A stretch of DNA of 64,000 nt from Planococcus citri (Eukaryota > Arthropoda > Insecta > Hemiptera > Pseudococcidae), in assembly GCF_950023065.1 (NCBI RefSeq), contig NC_088678.1, forward strand, positions 79,641,590-79,705,589, in the 5' to 3' direction. The notes beneath the pieces were generated by a model that was given only the letters and a program-made list of their open reading frames with translations, was not told the DNA's origin and ran no database searches. Below are positions 1-12,295 of the stretch, piece by piece. The translations under genes and the position numbers were made by a program. Position 1 is the stretch's first letter, and each line of letters starts with the position of its first letter.

Positions 1-283
1 CACACTGTGACGCAGAAATATCGAGTACCCCAAAACATTTTTCATTGAAAATACATATAGACTAGCAACGTGAAATAGACGCGGATGATTGGTGGAATGT
101 TACCTACATTTTGGTTCAAATAGGATGGTGTGTATGTATTCAAAAGGTTCCGTTCTAGTAGATAACGTCAGCAGTTGTATAATACGTAATTTAGAATGCA
201 AAACATTGATTTCCTTTCAGGGAACACCAAGAGTTGAGAAACTCATTGCCATTACTCTTTACTTCCCTCGCCCTGTAATTCCT

Positions 284-623
284 GTTCAACCACACAATAG
301 GCCGCTTCTAGCCACTTGTAACATCTTCGTTAAATATTAACATCTACGCTTCATTTGCATTATTCGTCTAAACTAAATGCAAAATTCAAGAATCAGATCC
401 TTGGTAACTAATTTGAAAACGAATTTGTACATATGTATTATTTAAGTAAACAAAATGCAAAATTCAACAACCAGATCCCAAGGAAACCATCGAGAAAACA
501 ATATATTCTGCAGGTTGTAATGAGACTCATCGCTCCCTTTTAAGTAATTTTTTCAATAACAAACTCGGGTCCAATTCGGTAGTGTCATAACAACAGAAGT
601 GATTGAAAACTTATACATAGGCA
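284..623 (+). promoter_or_regulatory. Conserved 5' flank of OR-A
   Basis: This block, directly upstream of the OR-A start codon, recurs upstream of all five receptor genes. It runs from a GTTCAACCACAC-like start to the ATG. It holds two diverged copies of a motif beginning AAATGCAAAATTCAA (at about 375 and 453), then CCATCGAGAAAACAATAT and, within 70 bp of the ATG, AACTCGG-TCCAATTCGGTAGTG. The last block probably lies in the 5' UTR or core promoter, because it is the best conserved stretch outside the exons. No convincing TATA box was seen. The function is inferred from conservation and position only. Confidence 0.5.
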
Positions 624-3600
624 ATGGAAGTGATTAGAGATGTTAAAAAAGTGATCAACCAAGTATTTGGAAAAGAGAATATGTTCGGATACGAGACAAC
701 GCTAGCTAATCAGATGTACTTATTGTACTGCGTCCTCGGTAACGTATATTACACCGATAAAATACACCGAAAAACCAAACTGGTATGGTTCTGGATAGTT
801 TACATATCATGGTTACCAGCTTCTGTATCAATCTTACTATACATAGTTTATGGTAGACAAACCGGCGACTTGGTGTTGCTGATTTACATTGGATTTTTAC
901 TCGTACTCATGCTGATGGAATCAATTGTGAAGCCCGCAATCGCGTTGTATTGGTATAGAAACGATATAGAGCAAATGATTTCGATGGCTGATAAAATACT
1001 AGCGAAAACACCATCAACCACGCGTACGAGTACATCCGACAAATATTTGGATGCAAAAACTATCACCAGCTCTATATTAGTTGGACTCGGAACATCAATT
1101 GCAGTGTATGTATCAGTCGCTACTATAGATGTGATATTTTTTTATCGAGAAGAAAAGGTTAAAAACTATATGTACTACCTAGTTCCACTTTCTGGAGTCG
1201 AACAATTCGGGTCATTCGAATTTTATATAGCTTATCACCTCGTTTTGTACGGCACGTTTTGGGGTTTAGTGATCGTTGTCTTGATGCACCGAGTTATTTC
1301 CGTACCTTGGGCAGTAATATGCCATAATGAAGCGCAAAGGATTATCGACGAGTTGAATTCGTTGAGTGAAGATACGGACATTAATATCGACACTTTCCGA
1401 AGTATAGAACCGAAATGCAGATACGTGATCAAAAAATGCATACACGATATAAAAAACCTCAACAGGTAATTTCATTTCATAATTACGTTGCAAAATTTCA
1501 TCTTCAAAAGTTCAAAAAGGTACATACTTAGGTATTCCCAGGTGAAATAAATGAAATGCCTGCCCCATCCTTGGATTTTTGACCTTTTAATGAAACATTG
1601 TTGGGTACTTTTGAAAAAAAATGTGCAGCTAAAAAAAATTCCCTCACTGGATTTAATCAAAACAGGGTGTCTACTCATTTCTGGAAATGATTTTCCATGA
1701 CTTCTAGGTTTTCCAGACCAATGTCTCCAATTTTCCAGATTCTTGAAAACGAATTCCACACGAGATCAGGTTGGGAGGGGGGGGGGTGTCAAATTTTTTC
1801 GAACATCAAGAGCTCCAAATATCGTTAATAGTATCTACAGTCTGTTGTGCCCTTTTTTCCCAAGCATGACTAATGTGCTCAATAGGGTTAGTTCATTGGC
1901 AAAATGTATTTTTTGGGGGGTGATAAACTGCAAATTATGATAAAGCTTTGAAATTTGGTATGATGAACAAGGACACCAAAAGAAATTTTTTAAGCCCGGG
2001 AGGCAATCGCCAAGTCCCATAGGAGGGGAATGGGGATGATTTGACCCCCCCCCCATTTTTCCAAATGGGGCTAACGGGACGAGATTGGTGTCAATTCCAT
2101 ATGATTGAACCCCGCTGAGTTCAAAAATACCATTACTTTCAAAATCTGAGGAAGAAGCATGCCTCAAATTTGAGATTTTTTGAGTGAAGTTTTTGCGTTT
2201 TTCTCAAAAATACCCCAAAATTACAGTTTTTTAACCCTAGACGACACGCTGACCTTCCATCGACTTTTTTATGGTCATTTTCGAATTCTACAGGTCAATT
2301 CCAATGCGAATCGACCATCAATACTTTCGCATACCTCTACCCTGGGTGTACAGAGTGGTCTAAAGGGGCTAAAAATTGGCGTTTTTCCGGCATTTTCTTG
2401 CAAAAATTGGGGCTTTTGAGCTGTGCGCCGGATACAAATAGCGAGAAAAGGTTTGTTATAAGGGGGATTGGAATTATTGCTATAGGGAATAAGGTAGACA
2501 TTCCCTTATAAGGTGGTTAAGTCAATAATAATTATTCCTTACACGGGGAATAATTACATGGTCCTGGCTAGCTCAATTTGCGGACACTGGGATAACTCCA
2601 CCAACCCTCCATATACATCATACTAGAGAGTGTAAAACTAGAAATAAACCATACTCGTAAGGTGTACTGAATATGTTTAATCGTCATAATACACAAGATT
2701 TATAAAGCAGAGTCTTTAGGTAATCACACACATATGTGATTCCTAGGTTAAGCATAATTAAATTAGCACAAATACATTAAATGGGAAGTAACATATCGTT
2801 ACCTTAATGCCAAATCCGAGTATGTCCATACAAAAAAAGGACGATTTTACGCATCACTGATAAGGCTCGGATATGCTCGGAAGGGTTCGTTGAGTTCTGA
2901 TTGAACATCGGTCAGCTTCGTGCATCTTCGGTGGTGCATTTTAACTGTACTCCTATGCAAATTTTTCAATTCAGGGCTTCCCAGAGCCTTATCAGTGACG
3001 CAAAACGACGATGTTTTTTTGGATGGACATACTCGGATTTGGCATTAAGGTAACGATATTCATGTTAATCACTGGGGTCAAAGCATTATTATTAAACCAA
3101 CACAAATACATTAAATTAGAACATGTAAAATATTCATGCAGACTTACTGGGGTTCGTTAATTGCAATGCATTGCAATTAACTGATGGGATATGCAATATT
3201 TACTGACACTGTCACTGTCCAGCCATCTCTCCGTTGCACTCCTAATACTTGAGGCATTCGACGACAATTAAGAGTTGTTCGCATTATTTAATCAGAGTGA
3301 TAATTCAGCATCATTTAGCAGAGATATTTAAATTAAGTATGTTAATGCGTTATTTGAATGAATTTCAGAGTTATTTATTTAGTTTTCACAAGTTCTTCAT
3401 AGAGAGTAATTTAAATGGATTATTATCATTCAATACCACGAATATTGAGAATAAAACCAATGATATAAACCAATAATAGATATTTAAATAGCTATTGTCA
3501 TGGTTAAATTTCCACGCTAGAAGTGGTACAGACAGTTAAAAGAAAGACACAGGCAAGATGCCTGTGAGTTTATGCATCTGATATGCCAAAAGGATCGACA

Positions 3601-6600
3601 CACCAATCGAAGGTGACTTAGCTCCAGAGAGCTCGAGATTCCGATGCTAAGTAAAGATCTTGGTTTTCGCGATGTACCTGGTAGCTACCAGAAAACATCA
3701 CACCTTGTAGAAATGCCCACTTTACCATACTTCCAGTATAAGGGTTGTTCTTTAAGAAGAAGGAGAAGAGATCGCATATTCCTCTAAGGTACTGTAACCC
3801 GGGTATGTCAGACTCCCATTTTGTTCCTCACGAAAAAAATTGTTATTTTTTGATTCAAGGTTTTTATGACGGAATTTCTGGCATAGAATGAAAGTAATCA
3901 TTGAATTAGAGCACATGCTGTGAATTTCACACAATTTCAAACTATTTTTAACCCAAAAATGAAGTGCTGAAAAATGACTAAAATTCAAAACAATTAAATG
4001 TATTTCAATTGATACATGTAGCATACCATTGGAAAGCTCGTTCAATTCTCTTTCAAAGATGTTATTATGAAAAAGTTGTAAAAGTGCACGGTTTTGAAGA
4101 TATACGCGGTTAAAGTTTGCCGAATTCCCATATACTGCAATGCTAAGTTCGTCAAACCAGGAACAAAATGGCCGTCTGACATACCTGGGTTATAGTTCCC
4201 TAATTCCTCCTCATAGGGATGATTATCATCATTTCCCCTACTGTGATAATTACGAGAATAACTGCTAGGCAGTTGGGCCACACTTGAACCTTACAGGTTC
4301 TAATGTCGATTTTCGAATACTTCAAAGCAAATGCCACCGAATAAGACTAGGAGGCACTTTTTACACCCCTCCTGGGAGGTAGTAGAGGGGGTCAAATTTG
4401 ATCCTTATCTTGCTTATATTGAATCAATTTCAGAAATGTAATCAACGTAAGTGTACATTTTCTTACTACCGAGATAATGATGTTTGTATCAATGTTTTTT
4501 GTACCGTCAAACCCAAATTTGCAATAATTTTTTCGATTCCGGGGGGGCAGGGGTGAGACCATATAGGGGAGTAGGTCTGTTTTTCACAAAAAATCGACAT
4601 GTATATCGAAATGTAGGTTTTCAAGGACACTGATTTCAGAAATGCTATTAGTTTTTCATTTTGGTCGAAGCTAAGGGGATGATACTGCATTCAAGGGGTG
4701 GGGAATGAAATTTTTCACAAAAAATCAACACGTAGTCAGGGTTGCGGAACGATAAAACAAAACGGTATCGGTATGTGGTATTGGTATTTCAAATGTGGTG
4801 GCTAAAACGGTATTGGTTTTTCGGTTTTCATCAATTTCTACCTCAAAATTTCGGTTTTCGGTATCGGTTTTTCCAATTTTTGTGAATTTTATTTCGGTTT
4901 TCGGTTTCGGTATTGGTATTTTATCACCCAAAAATCAAGCTAATTACAGAACACTTTGGCTTAAAATTCAGAAATTGAGAGAGTAGTAGTATAAAAGTTG
5001 AAATGAGAATGAAATGAGAGGAACATCAACAAAGAAAAGTGATCATTGAAAGGAATAAACTCATTTTGTTTGATGTTGGAATTGTTTCATTTGCAGAAAT
5101 ATGCAAAAATGAGTACTAAAATACAGATTTTAAAATAATTTCGGTATTGGTTTTCGGTATTTTGAACCGATTTTGAAATTATATTGGTATTTTCTAAATC
5201 GGTTTTTCATTTGTCAACTTATTGGTATCGGTTTTCGGTTTTTTCAATTTTTTTCAAAAATTAGGTGGTTTTGCCGGTATTGGTTTTTCGGTATCGGTAT
5301 CGTTCCGCAACCCTGCACGTAGTATATCGAAATGTAGGTTTTCAAGGATGCTGATTTCAGAAATTCTAAAATCTCAAATTTGAGGCATGCCTCTTTCTCA
5401 GATTTTGAAAGTAATGGTATTTTTGAACTCAGCTGGGTTCAATCATATGGAATTGACACCAATATCGCCCCGTTAGCCCCATTTGGAAAAATGGGGGGTT
5501 GAACCCTCCCCCAAATCACCCCCATCCCCAGTCCTATGGGACTTGGCGATTGCCTCCCGGGCTTAAAAATTTTGTTTTGGTGTCCTTGTTTATCGTACCA
5601 AATTTCAAAGCTTTATTATAATTTGCCGCTTACTTACAGTTTGCCACTGAACTAGGTGGTCCTTATTTAAATTGGTGTGAAATTTTTTTTTGGCTTTTTA
5701 GTGGGCAAAATCAAGATTTATTTAACGTGCTGAGCTCAAAAACTTTTCAAAATTTTTATTTGAACCATCAAACATCTTTCATTGGAACTTGAAACGAATG
5801 ATGAACTGGACAGAATACTGAACTGAACTGAATGCTGAACTAAATATACTGAACTGAACACTGAAATTTTATTTTATTTTCATGTTTCAATTCATTCATT
5901 CATTCATCCAGTCTTTCTGTCGTTCTGTGCTTCCGCTGTCTTTCCGTCTTTCCGTCTGTCTGTCTTTTCGTCTTTTCGAGGTTAAATGGGCCAAGCGGAG
6001 CGAGGGCAAAAGCTCTGGAAAATTTATAATTCTAAAGAAAAGACGATTTCATGAAGAAAGATATTTTTTTAATGTCAACATTACCTACCTACTCTTTCAT
6101 CAATATTTTTTTGAAATTCCAGACTTCCACAATAATTTCAGTAAAAGGCAGGACAAGCAGGACTTCTTAATCATTTTTATCAAAAAAGCGAAACATGTAA
6201 AAAACAAGACTTTCTGGGAATTTGCCAATAGAAAATTGCCTGAGCAAACAATGTGGCCCTTAGGAAGGTTCTACAGTAGTGCAAATCTAACTTACTCATA
6301 TTCGTGTTCCGCGGGTTCGACTCATGATAACGATACTCAAATCATCAATTTTCTTTCGCTCCGAAATTGGGGAAAGGGATAGCCATGGGCTCAAAATGGT
6401 GAATGACGTCGTAACACAAAAAACACATTTTTGAGTTTTTCAAAACGACCTACCAGGAGGAAATTTTTTAAACCCAACAGCGTTTCATCAAAATTTCAAA
6501 AATCCGAGGAAAGGCGCATTTCACCTATTTCACCCGGAAGTACCCTTCTTTACGAAGTTACTATAATCACTGCTTTCTTAATCTATTGAAATTAAATCAC

Positions 6601-7319
6601 TAATTATATGTAGGTACAATTAAAGCACCTCGACAAGTTATTATGCTTTCATCGTTCAACTAAAAATGAAAATTATTAATAGGAAGTCAACTTTCACAGA
6701 TTCATTTCAACCTACAGAGGCTTTTTTGAAACTTACGCCAGTCATACCCTTCCCATTTTACTGTACATTGAAGTTGTCCATGCTTTGATTGCTGTATCGG
6801 TAAGCTCAATAAAATAGATAATATGTGTACGAGGGTGGATTGTAGAAAAAAGTTCTGTAAGATTTTCGTTCGCATGCATGGTCCATCAACAGCCAGATAT
6901 CCCATTCATAATCAGAGTGAGAGAATTTATCGTTCTCATCGTCTCGATTCAAGAAGTCTACATAACATGTTGGATTGGCGCTACGTTGGAACAAACTGTA
7001 AGTTTTCATCACACATCGATAGAAATCAACACGGTTTTCTGATTCGATAAACTCGACGTTCACTAATCACTAAATTTACTTTGTTCTTTCACATTCACTC
7101 AAGACATCGGATTTGTCATTCGCTGTATATTCCACACCGTGGTATTGGTTGAAAAGCATTCGCAAAGACGTTTATATACTTCTATGCCAAACACAAGCGT
7201 CAATCAATCCACGAGCCTTGAATGTCTATCCAATCACATTGGCAACATTTCTGCGATTTTGCAACGTTATCAATTCTACAGTGAATGTTTTTCGAGCATA
7301 CACAGACACACGAAAATAG
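624..7319 (+). CDS. Odorant receptor OR-A (7tm_6), four exons, apparently intact
   Basis: Exons: 624-1465, 6718-6799, 6893-6997 and 7104-7319 (TAG). All introns are GT-AG, in phases 2, 0 and 0. The predicted protein is 414 residues, the usual length for an insect odorant receptor, which acts as a ligand-gated cation channel with Orco in sensory neuron dendrites. Exon 1 carries hydrophobic segments near residues 52-77, 82-110, 146-174 and 198-228, then the intracellular loop with CHNEAQRIIDELNSL. Exon 2 (RGFFET...) encodes TM5, and exon 3 encodes TM6 ending CWIGATLEQT. Exon 4 has the family C-terminus: AVYSTPWYWL, then SIRKDVYILLCQTQ, then NVYPITLATFLRF. The start is the ATG of MEVIRD, the first in-frame ATG shared by all five genes. 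Intron 2 is only 93 bp because about 570 bp present in its paralogues is missing. Ligand unknown. Confidence 0.88.
1531..1620 (+). repeat. Intron-1 boundary inverted repeat, left arm (OR-A)
   Basis: Starts about 65 bp after the exon 1 donor with GTATTCCCAGGT and includes GAAACATTGTTGGGTACTTT. Its reverse complement lies at 6457-6543, about 175 bp before exon 2. The same pair is present in OR-B, OR-C and OR-D; OR-E keeps only the left arm. Confidence 0.7.
2793..3059. mobile_element. MITE-like element with about 75-bp terminal inverted repeats
   Basis: The left end ATATCGTTACCTTAATGCC is mirrored at the right end as GGCATTAAGGTAACGATAT. The match continues inward through CAAATCCGAGTATGTCCAT and the GATAAGGCTC / GAGCCTTATC pair. 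The total is about 267 bp with no coding capacity. The host duplication is unclear because the palindrome extends to its outermost bases. The direct repeat CACAAATACATTAAAT flanks the area at about 2767 and 3099. Confidence 0.65.
3777..4212. repeat. Short palindromic element
   Basis: The left segment around 3794-3832 (TAACCCGGGTATGTCAGAC, then CCATTTTGTTCCT) is mirrored around 4155-4195 (AGGAACAAAATGG, GTCTGACATACCTGGGTTA). Arms are about 40-55 bp, enclosing about 320 bp of non-coding AT-rich sequence. Probably a decayed MITE; class not assigned. Confidence 0.55.
4737..5315. mobile_element. hAT-like MITE with perfect 8-bp target duplication
   Basis: The terminal inverted repeat CAGGGTTGCGGAACGATA (4737-4754) is exactly mirrored at 5298-5315. 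Both ends are flanked by CACGTAGT (4729-4736 and 5316-5323). An 8-bp duplication and CAGGG-type ends are hallmarks of hAT elements. The 579-bp interior has no transposase and consists largely of variations on CGGTATCGGTTTTCGG in both orientations, so it is non-autonomous. It interrupts one unit of a direct repeat of the host element; the uninterrupted unit is at about 4583-4642. Confidence 0.88.
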
Positions 7320-7930
7320 TTAATCTAAGGAAATCACTTTGTTCAGTATCTACACATTTCTAACCAGATGATTTAAAGTTTTTCCTGTGTTCATTGTTTT
7401 GATGAAAATTTTCAACTACAAATTTTCACCGAGTAGGTATAGTTCCCAATATGTAGGGGTTTTCTTGAAACACATTGTTTGATCGCGCACAGGGGAACTA
7501 ACAATTGCAAGAAATGATCCTAATTGTAAGATAAATATAAGAATCGCAGAAGAAGCTCATCAAGCAATGGAGAAAATTTTTCTGAGAACTTCACCCCAGA
7601 AGCATTGGTGTGAGTAGAATAGTTGGTTGCACCCAAATACTAATTTGAAAGATTGCACTCAAAATGTGTAGGTCTAGGTAGTAGGAACCTATAGGTTTGT
7701 GCCAAACATGGCCACCGAAATCATTAGTTCTCCATGTCACAATTTCGGTAATGTAAATATACCTCGGCCCATTCATCTACCTAATCTGAATTTTCAATAT
7801 ACACACTAAAGTATTGATGTTATTTAATAGTATGTAATAAATGAGCGTTTAGATTTTTTTTTTGTTTGATTTGTAAATAGGCAACACCGAATGATTTAAT
7901 AAAAATAAAGTAATCATAAAAGATCTTCAA
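7320..7930 (+). terminator. OR-A 3' flank with candidate polyadenylation signals
   Basis: Sequence after the OR-A stop is homologous to that after OR-B (22524-23110) and OR-C (37540-38135). The best conserved tail is GGCAACACCG-ATGATTTAATAAAAAT, close to 7880-7910, with another AATAAA near 7836. This suggests a 3' UTR of about 0.5-0.6 kb ending here. The poly(A) site itself is inferred. From 7931 to 9020 only AT-rich, CCTACATA-rich sequence with no coding or repeat structure is evident. Confidence 0.45.
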
Positions 7931-9024
7931 AAAATCGAGGATGTACCAAAACATAAATTACATGCCTCCGAATGGTAAAGTACACCTACATACTTAATGA
8001 ACATCTCTCTCCGGCCACTCAAGTTATAATTTCAAAATATGTACCTACATAAAAATCACTTTTAAGAATAACGCAATTTTGAGAAATTAAACATTTGAAT
8101 TTTTGTAACATTTTGAATACTTAATCTCCCTCATAAGGTCACATGGGTCATAGTTATGCTTGAAAATACCGAGATTTAAAAAAAAACAGGTAATCGAACA
8201 TTCGAATTCCTCTACTACGAACATCTAACCCAATATGTAGATTGTAGATATTCACATACATCAAATTACACTTACCAATTGGAAAATCAGACGTCGAATA
8301 TTCATTTTTTTTTCCTTCTTCCAGAAACTTTCGATTTCAACGTGAAACTGATGTAGCAAACAAACTGGCGTAGGTACGTTCGGCTGAAAAAAAGGAAACG
8401 AACCAATGAATTATAAAAATACCTACATTGGGCAAGGTAAACACATCTACCTAGGTGTAGGTACTATGTACAAGTACATCATATTTGATATTTTTCATCA
8501 ATGGTGAACATTTTCAATTTACGAAGCATTTCAATATGATTTCTTGTTTTTCGAAAACTTGGTTCAAAGATTCAAAAATTAACACGAAATTCAAAAGAAA
8601 TGATAGACCCATCAATATGTTGATATAGCATTATGGATTGTAAAAAAATCAATGAACGTTAATTCTGAAAAAAAGAAGAAGAGACAAAATACACTGAAGT
8701 TCTCGAATAGCAGTAGCTACGAGTACATAATAAACAACACGTCTTCATCACTGCAGCAAGTTCAATACCTATGTACTATAATGCATATGTCGTTCAGTGA
8801 TACTTGATATTTTGTGATGCACCAAGCAAAAAGGTACAATAAATCAGATGAGGTACGTTGTAGCCCACACTTAGACGAACATCTCCGTAAAAAAAAGAGC
8901 TCGATTCGTTGAAAATTTGCGCAGTAACGCAATTTTAGTCCGTTTTTTTAAAATTCCGAGAAAAACGAATTTGAAAGAACCTTAGTTTTTTTCAGGGAAG
9001 ACTAATATTTCGGCATATGACAAT

Positions 9025-10850
9025 AGGAGTAATTGCACCACCCCCCCCCCCCCGGCGATCCTTCGAGACAACGTTTTCCTTAAAGGGGACATCTTAAGGA
9101 ACATTTTGAAGCAAACTTGCCAAAAAAAAAGTTGGCCTTACCTACAAAATGGCGGCCATTTTGATTGACAGGTCAGCCGAAATCGCAGATTTTGCGTTTT
9201 ACATAGGACTTGAACGAACTTTTCAAACTTTACAAAGGTAGATCGAAAGATCATGCAAAAATTCATCAACTGTCAACATTTCAAGTGCTAAAGTGTGTTT
9301 TTCAATTTTCGGTGAATTTTTGAAAATCCAATTTAGGCCAAAAATGAGGGAAAAAATCAAAATTTCACCAAATTGACCAAGAACGCTGAAATTTGGGATA
9401 TGCCCTATTTTCGACATGCCAAATCGATTGGAAACGATTTCAACCCGTTTTGAGCAGTTCTGGAGCCTCCAGCAGATTTTTGAAACTCGAAATTCCCACA
9501 AAATTCCATCAAATTGGAGTTGTAAAGCTAAAATTTTTTCTAAAAACTAATTTCAATATGCTACGAAGTACTGCAGATGAATTTCAAGTCGTTTTGGATC
9601 CTCCAGCGACTTTTTGAAAATTCCTGAAGCCTCCAGCAGATTTTTGAAACTTTAAATTTTCATAAAATGTCATCAAATGGAGATGGAAAGCTGAAATTTA
9701 CTCTACACTCCAATTTTAACACCCTCTGTAAACGACTTCTGGTGGATTTCAAGTCATTTTAGAGCCTCCAACGACTTTTTTGAAAATTACTGGAGCCTCC
9801 AGTGGATTTTTGAAACTTCAAACCAAGATGGAGAGTCGAAATTCATTCTGCAAACTAATTTCAATACGCTACGAAGTTGACTGCTGGTGAACTTCAAGTC
9901 GTTTTGGCGCCTCCAGCAACTTTTTGAAAGGTTGTATGGCGTTTTTTTGGAAAATTGGAATTTCCTAAAAGTAGCTAAAAGCTTCAAAACCATTTGAAAC
10001 CACCATGTAGTCTGCGAAGTAAATTTCAGCTTGCCAACTCCATTTGATAAATTAATGTTGGAGAAATTTCAGGTTTCAAAAATCTACTGGAGGCTCCAGT
10101 AATTTTCAAAAAAGTCGCTGGAGGCCCTAAAATGACTTGAACCCACCTGAAGTCGTCTTCAGGGGGTGTTAAAATTGGAGTGTAGAGTAAATTTCAGCTT
10201 TCCATCTCCATTTCATGAAATTTTGTGAAAATTTAAAGTTTCAAAAATCTGCTGGAGGCTTCAGGAATTTTCAAAAAGTCGCTGGAGGATCCAAAACGAC
10301 TTATTCACCTGCAGTACTTTGTAGCGTATTGAAATTAGTTTTTAGAAAAAATTTTAGCTTTATAACTCCAATTTGATGGAATTTTGTGGGAATTCCGAGT
10401 TTCAAAAATCTGCTGGAGGCTCCAGAACTGCTCAAAACGGGTTGAAACCGTTTCCAATTGATTTGGCATGTCGAAAATAGGGTATATCACAAATTTCAGC
10501 TATCTTGGTCAATTTTGTAAAATTTTGATTTTTTCCCTCATTTTTGGCCTAAATTCGATTTTCAAAAATTCGCCAAAAATCGAAAAACGCACTTTAGCAC
10601 GTGAAATTTTGACAGGTGATAAATTTTTGCATGATCTTTCGATCTACCTTTGTAAAGTTTGAAAAAGTTCGTGCAAGTCCTATGTTAAAACGCAAAATCT
10701 GCGATTTCGGCTGACCTGTTAATCAAAATTGTCGCCATTTTGTAAGTAAGGCCAACTGTTTTTTTGCCAAGTTTGCTTTAAAATGTTCCTTAAGATGTCC
10801 CCTTTAAGAAAAAAATTGTCCCGGCTACCCCCCCCCCACCCTTAGGTGAC
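9025..10850. repeat. 1.8-kb near-complete palindrome upstream of OR-B
   Basis: The left half, starting in a poly-C tract then TTAAAGGGGACATCTTAAGG at about 9083, is mirrored by CCTTAAGATGTCCCCTTTAA near 10790-10808 and a poly-C end. The symmetry continues through GGTCAGCCGAAATCGCAGAT to a centre near 9940. The arms contain internal repeats of about 110-120 bp built on CCTCCAGC-ACTTTTTGAAA. Short open frames in the two halves are mirror images and are not genes. The right end abuts the conserved 5' flank of OR-B. Confidence 0.8.
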
Positions 10851-10855
10851 TCCCA

Positions 10856-11223
10856 TTCAACCACACGATAGGCCGCCGCTGCATGTTAGCCATTTACATA
10901 TACCTAACATCCTCGTTAAATTATTAACATCTGCGCTTCATTTGTATTATTCATCTAAACTAAATGCAAAATTCAAGAATCAGATCCTTGGTAACCAATT
11001 TGAAAACGATTTTTATGTACCTACATACATATTATTTAACTAAACAAAATACAAAATTCAACAACCAGGTCCCAGGGAAACCATCGAGAAAACAATATAA
11101 TTCTACAGGTCGGTCGTAATGACTCACCTCCTTTCATGTACATATTTATCATTTTTTCAATAACTAACTCGGGACCAATTCGGTAGTGTCATAATAACTA
11201 AAGTGATTGAAAACTCGAACACA
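10856..11223 (+). promoter_or_regulatory. Conserved 5' flank of OR-B
   Basis: Homologous to the flank of OR-A. It has TTCAACCACACGATAGGCCG at its start, the paired AAATGCAAAATTCAA-type motifs (about 10972 and 11047), CCATCGAGAAAACAATAT, and CCAATTCGGTAGTGTC shortly before the ATG. It was retained even though the gene behind it carries a premature stop, which suggests recent loss. Confidence 0.5.
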
Positions 11224-12125
11224 ATGGAAGTGATTAGAGATGCTAAAAAAGTGATCAACCAAGTATTTGGAAAAGAGAATATGTTCGGATTCGAGACAAC
11301 GCTGGCTAATCAGATGTATTTATTGTACTGCATGATAGGTAACGTATATTACACCGATAAAATACATCGAAAAACCAAACTGGTATGGTTGTGGATGGTT
11401 TACATATCATGGTTACCAGCTTCTGTTTCTATCTTACTATACATAGCTTATGGTAGACAAACCGGCGATTTGGTGTTGCTGATTTACGTGGGATTTTTAC
11501 TCATATTCGCTCTGATCGAAACAATTGTGAAGCCCGCAATCGCGGTGTATTGGTATGGAAACAATATAGAGCAAATGATTTCGATGGCTGATAAAATATT
11601 AACAAAAACACCATCAACCGCCCCGCGTACGAGTACATCCGACAAATATTTGGATGCAAAAAAAATCATCAGCACTATATTAGTTGAATTTGGAATAATA
11701 ATTGCACTATATGTATCATGCGTTACTCTAGATGTGATATTCTTTTATCGAGAAGAAAAGATTAAAAACTATATGTACTACCTAGCTCCAGTTTCTGGAC
11801 TCGAACAATTCGCGTCATTCCAATTTTATATAGTTTATCACCTCATTTTCTACGGCATGACTTGTGGTTTATTGATCATTTTCTCGGTGCACCGAGTTTT
11901 TTCCGTACCTTGGGCAGTAATATGCCATAACGAGGCGCAAAGGATTATTAACGAGTTGAATTCGTTGAGTGAAGATACGAACATTAATATCGACACCTTC
12001 CGAAGTATGGAACCAAAATGCAGATACGTTTTAAAAAAATGCATACACGATATAAAAAATCTCAACAGGTAATTTCATTTCATAATTACGTTGTAAAATT
12101 TTAAACTTCAAAAGTTCGCAAAACG

Positions 12126-12210
12126 GTATTCCCAGGTAAAATAGGTGAAATGCCTGCCCCATCCTTGATTTTTTGACATTTTAATGAAACATTGTTGGGT
12201 ACTTTTGAAA
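12126..12210 (+). repeat. Intron-1 boundary inverted repeat, left arm (OR-B)
   Basis: Begins about 57 bp after the donor of exon 1 with GTATTCCCAGGTAAAATAGG. Its inverted partner is 21061-21154, about 190 bp before exon 2. In this gene the symmetry continues further inward: 13735-14020 (CACTCAAAAATG, then GTCGAACCCGCTGAACAC) is mirrored at about 20860-21050. Confidence 0.7.
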
Positions 12211-12295
12211 AAAAAAAAATGTGTAGCTAAAAAAATCCCTCACTATCCTTTTTGCCCACAATAGCGAAAAAACGTATTTTTCGGTGGAAAAAATT

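Larger units (their letters stand above)
1891..5653. repeat. Long inverted-repeat (foldback-like) element with about 290-bp arms
   Basis: The segment 1891-2180 is matched in reverse complement by 5367-5653. Shared landmarks are GTTCA-TGGCAAA, AAGCCCGGGAGGCAATCGCC, CCAAATGGGGCTAACGGG and GCATGCCTCAAATTTGAG. The arms are imperfect but colinear. The interior holds several younger insertions (2793-3059, 3777-4212, 4737-5315). It lies wholly inside intron 1 of OR-A. No transposase is visible. Confidence 0.75.

Noticed and set aside
884..1066. Antisense frames over receptor exon 1 (also in the other copies)
   Set aside because: Reverse-strand shadows of the conserved exon; no independent evidence.
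5882..6382. 166-codon frame in OR-A intron 1
   Set aside because: It begins in ATTC and TCTTTCCG microsatellite, runs into a repeat block shared with other introns, and shows no domain.
7139..7363. Second open frame over exon 4 of the receptors (also 22349-22576, 45144-45386, 55424-55651)
   Set aside because: It is the +2 shadow of the real exon 4 frame. It stays open because the exon is highly conserved, has no family resemblance, and lacks its own splice context.
11203..11223. Upstream in-frame extension of OR-B, C and E starting at GTG (residues before MEVIRD)
   Set aside because: GTG is not a normal eukaryotic start. OR-A and OR-D have no equivalent, and the ATG of MEVIRD is shared by all five.
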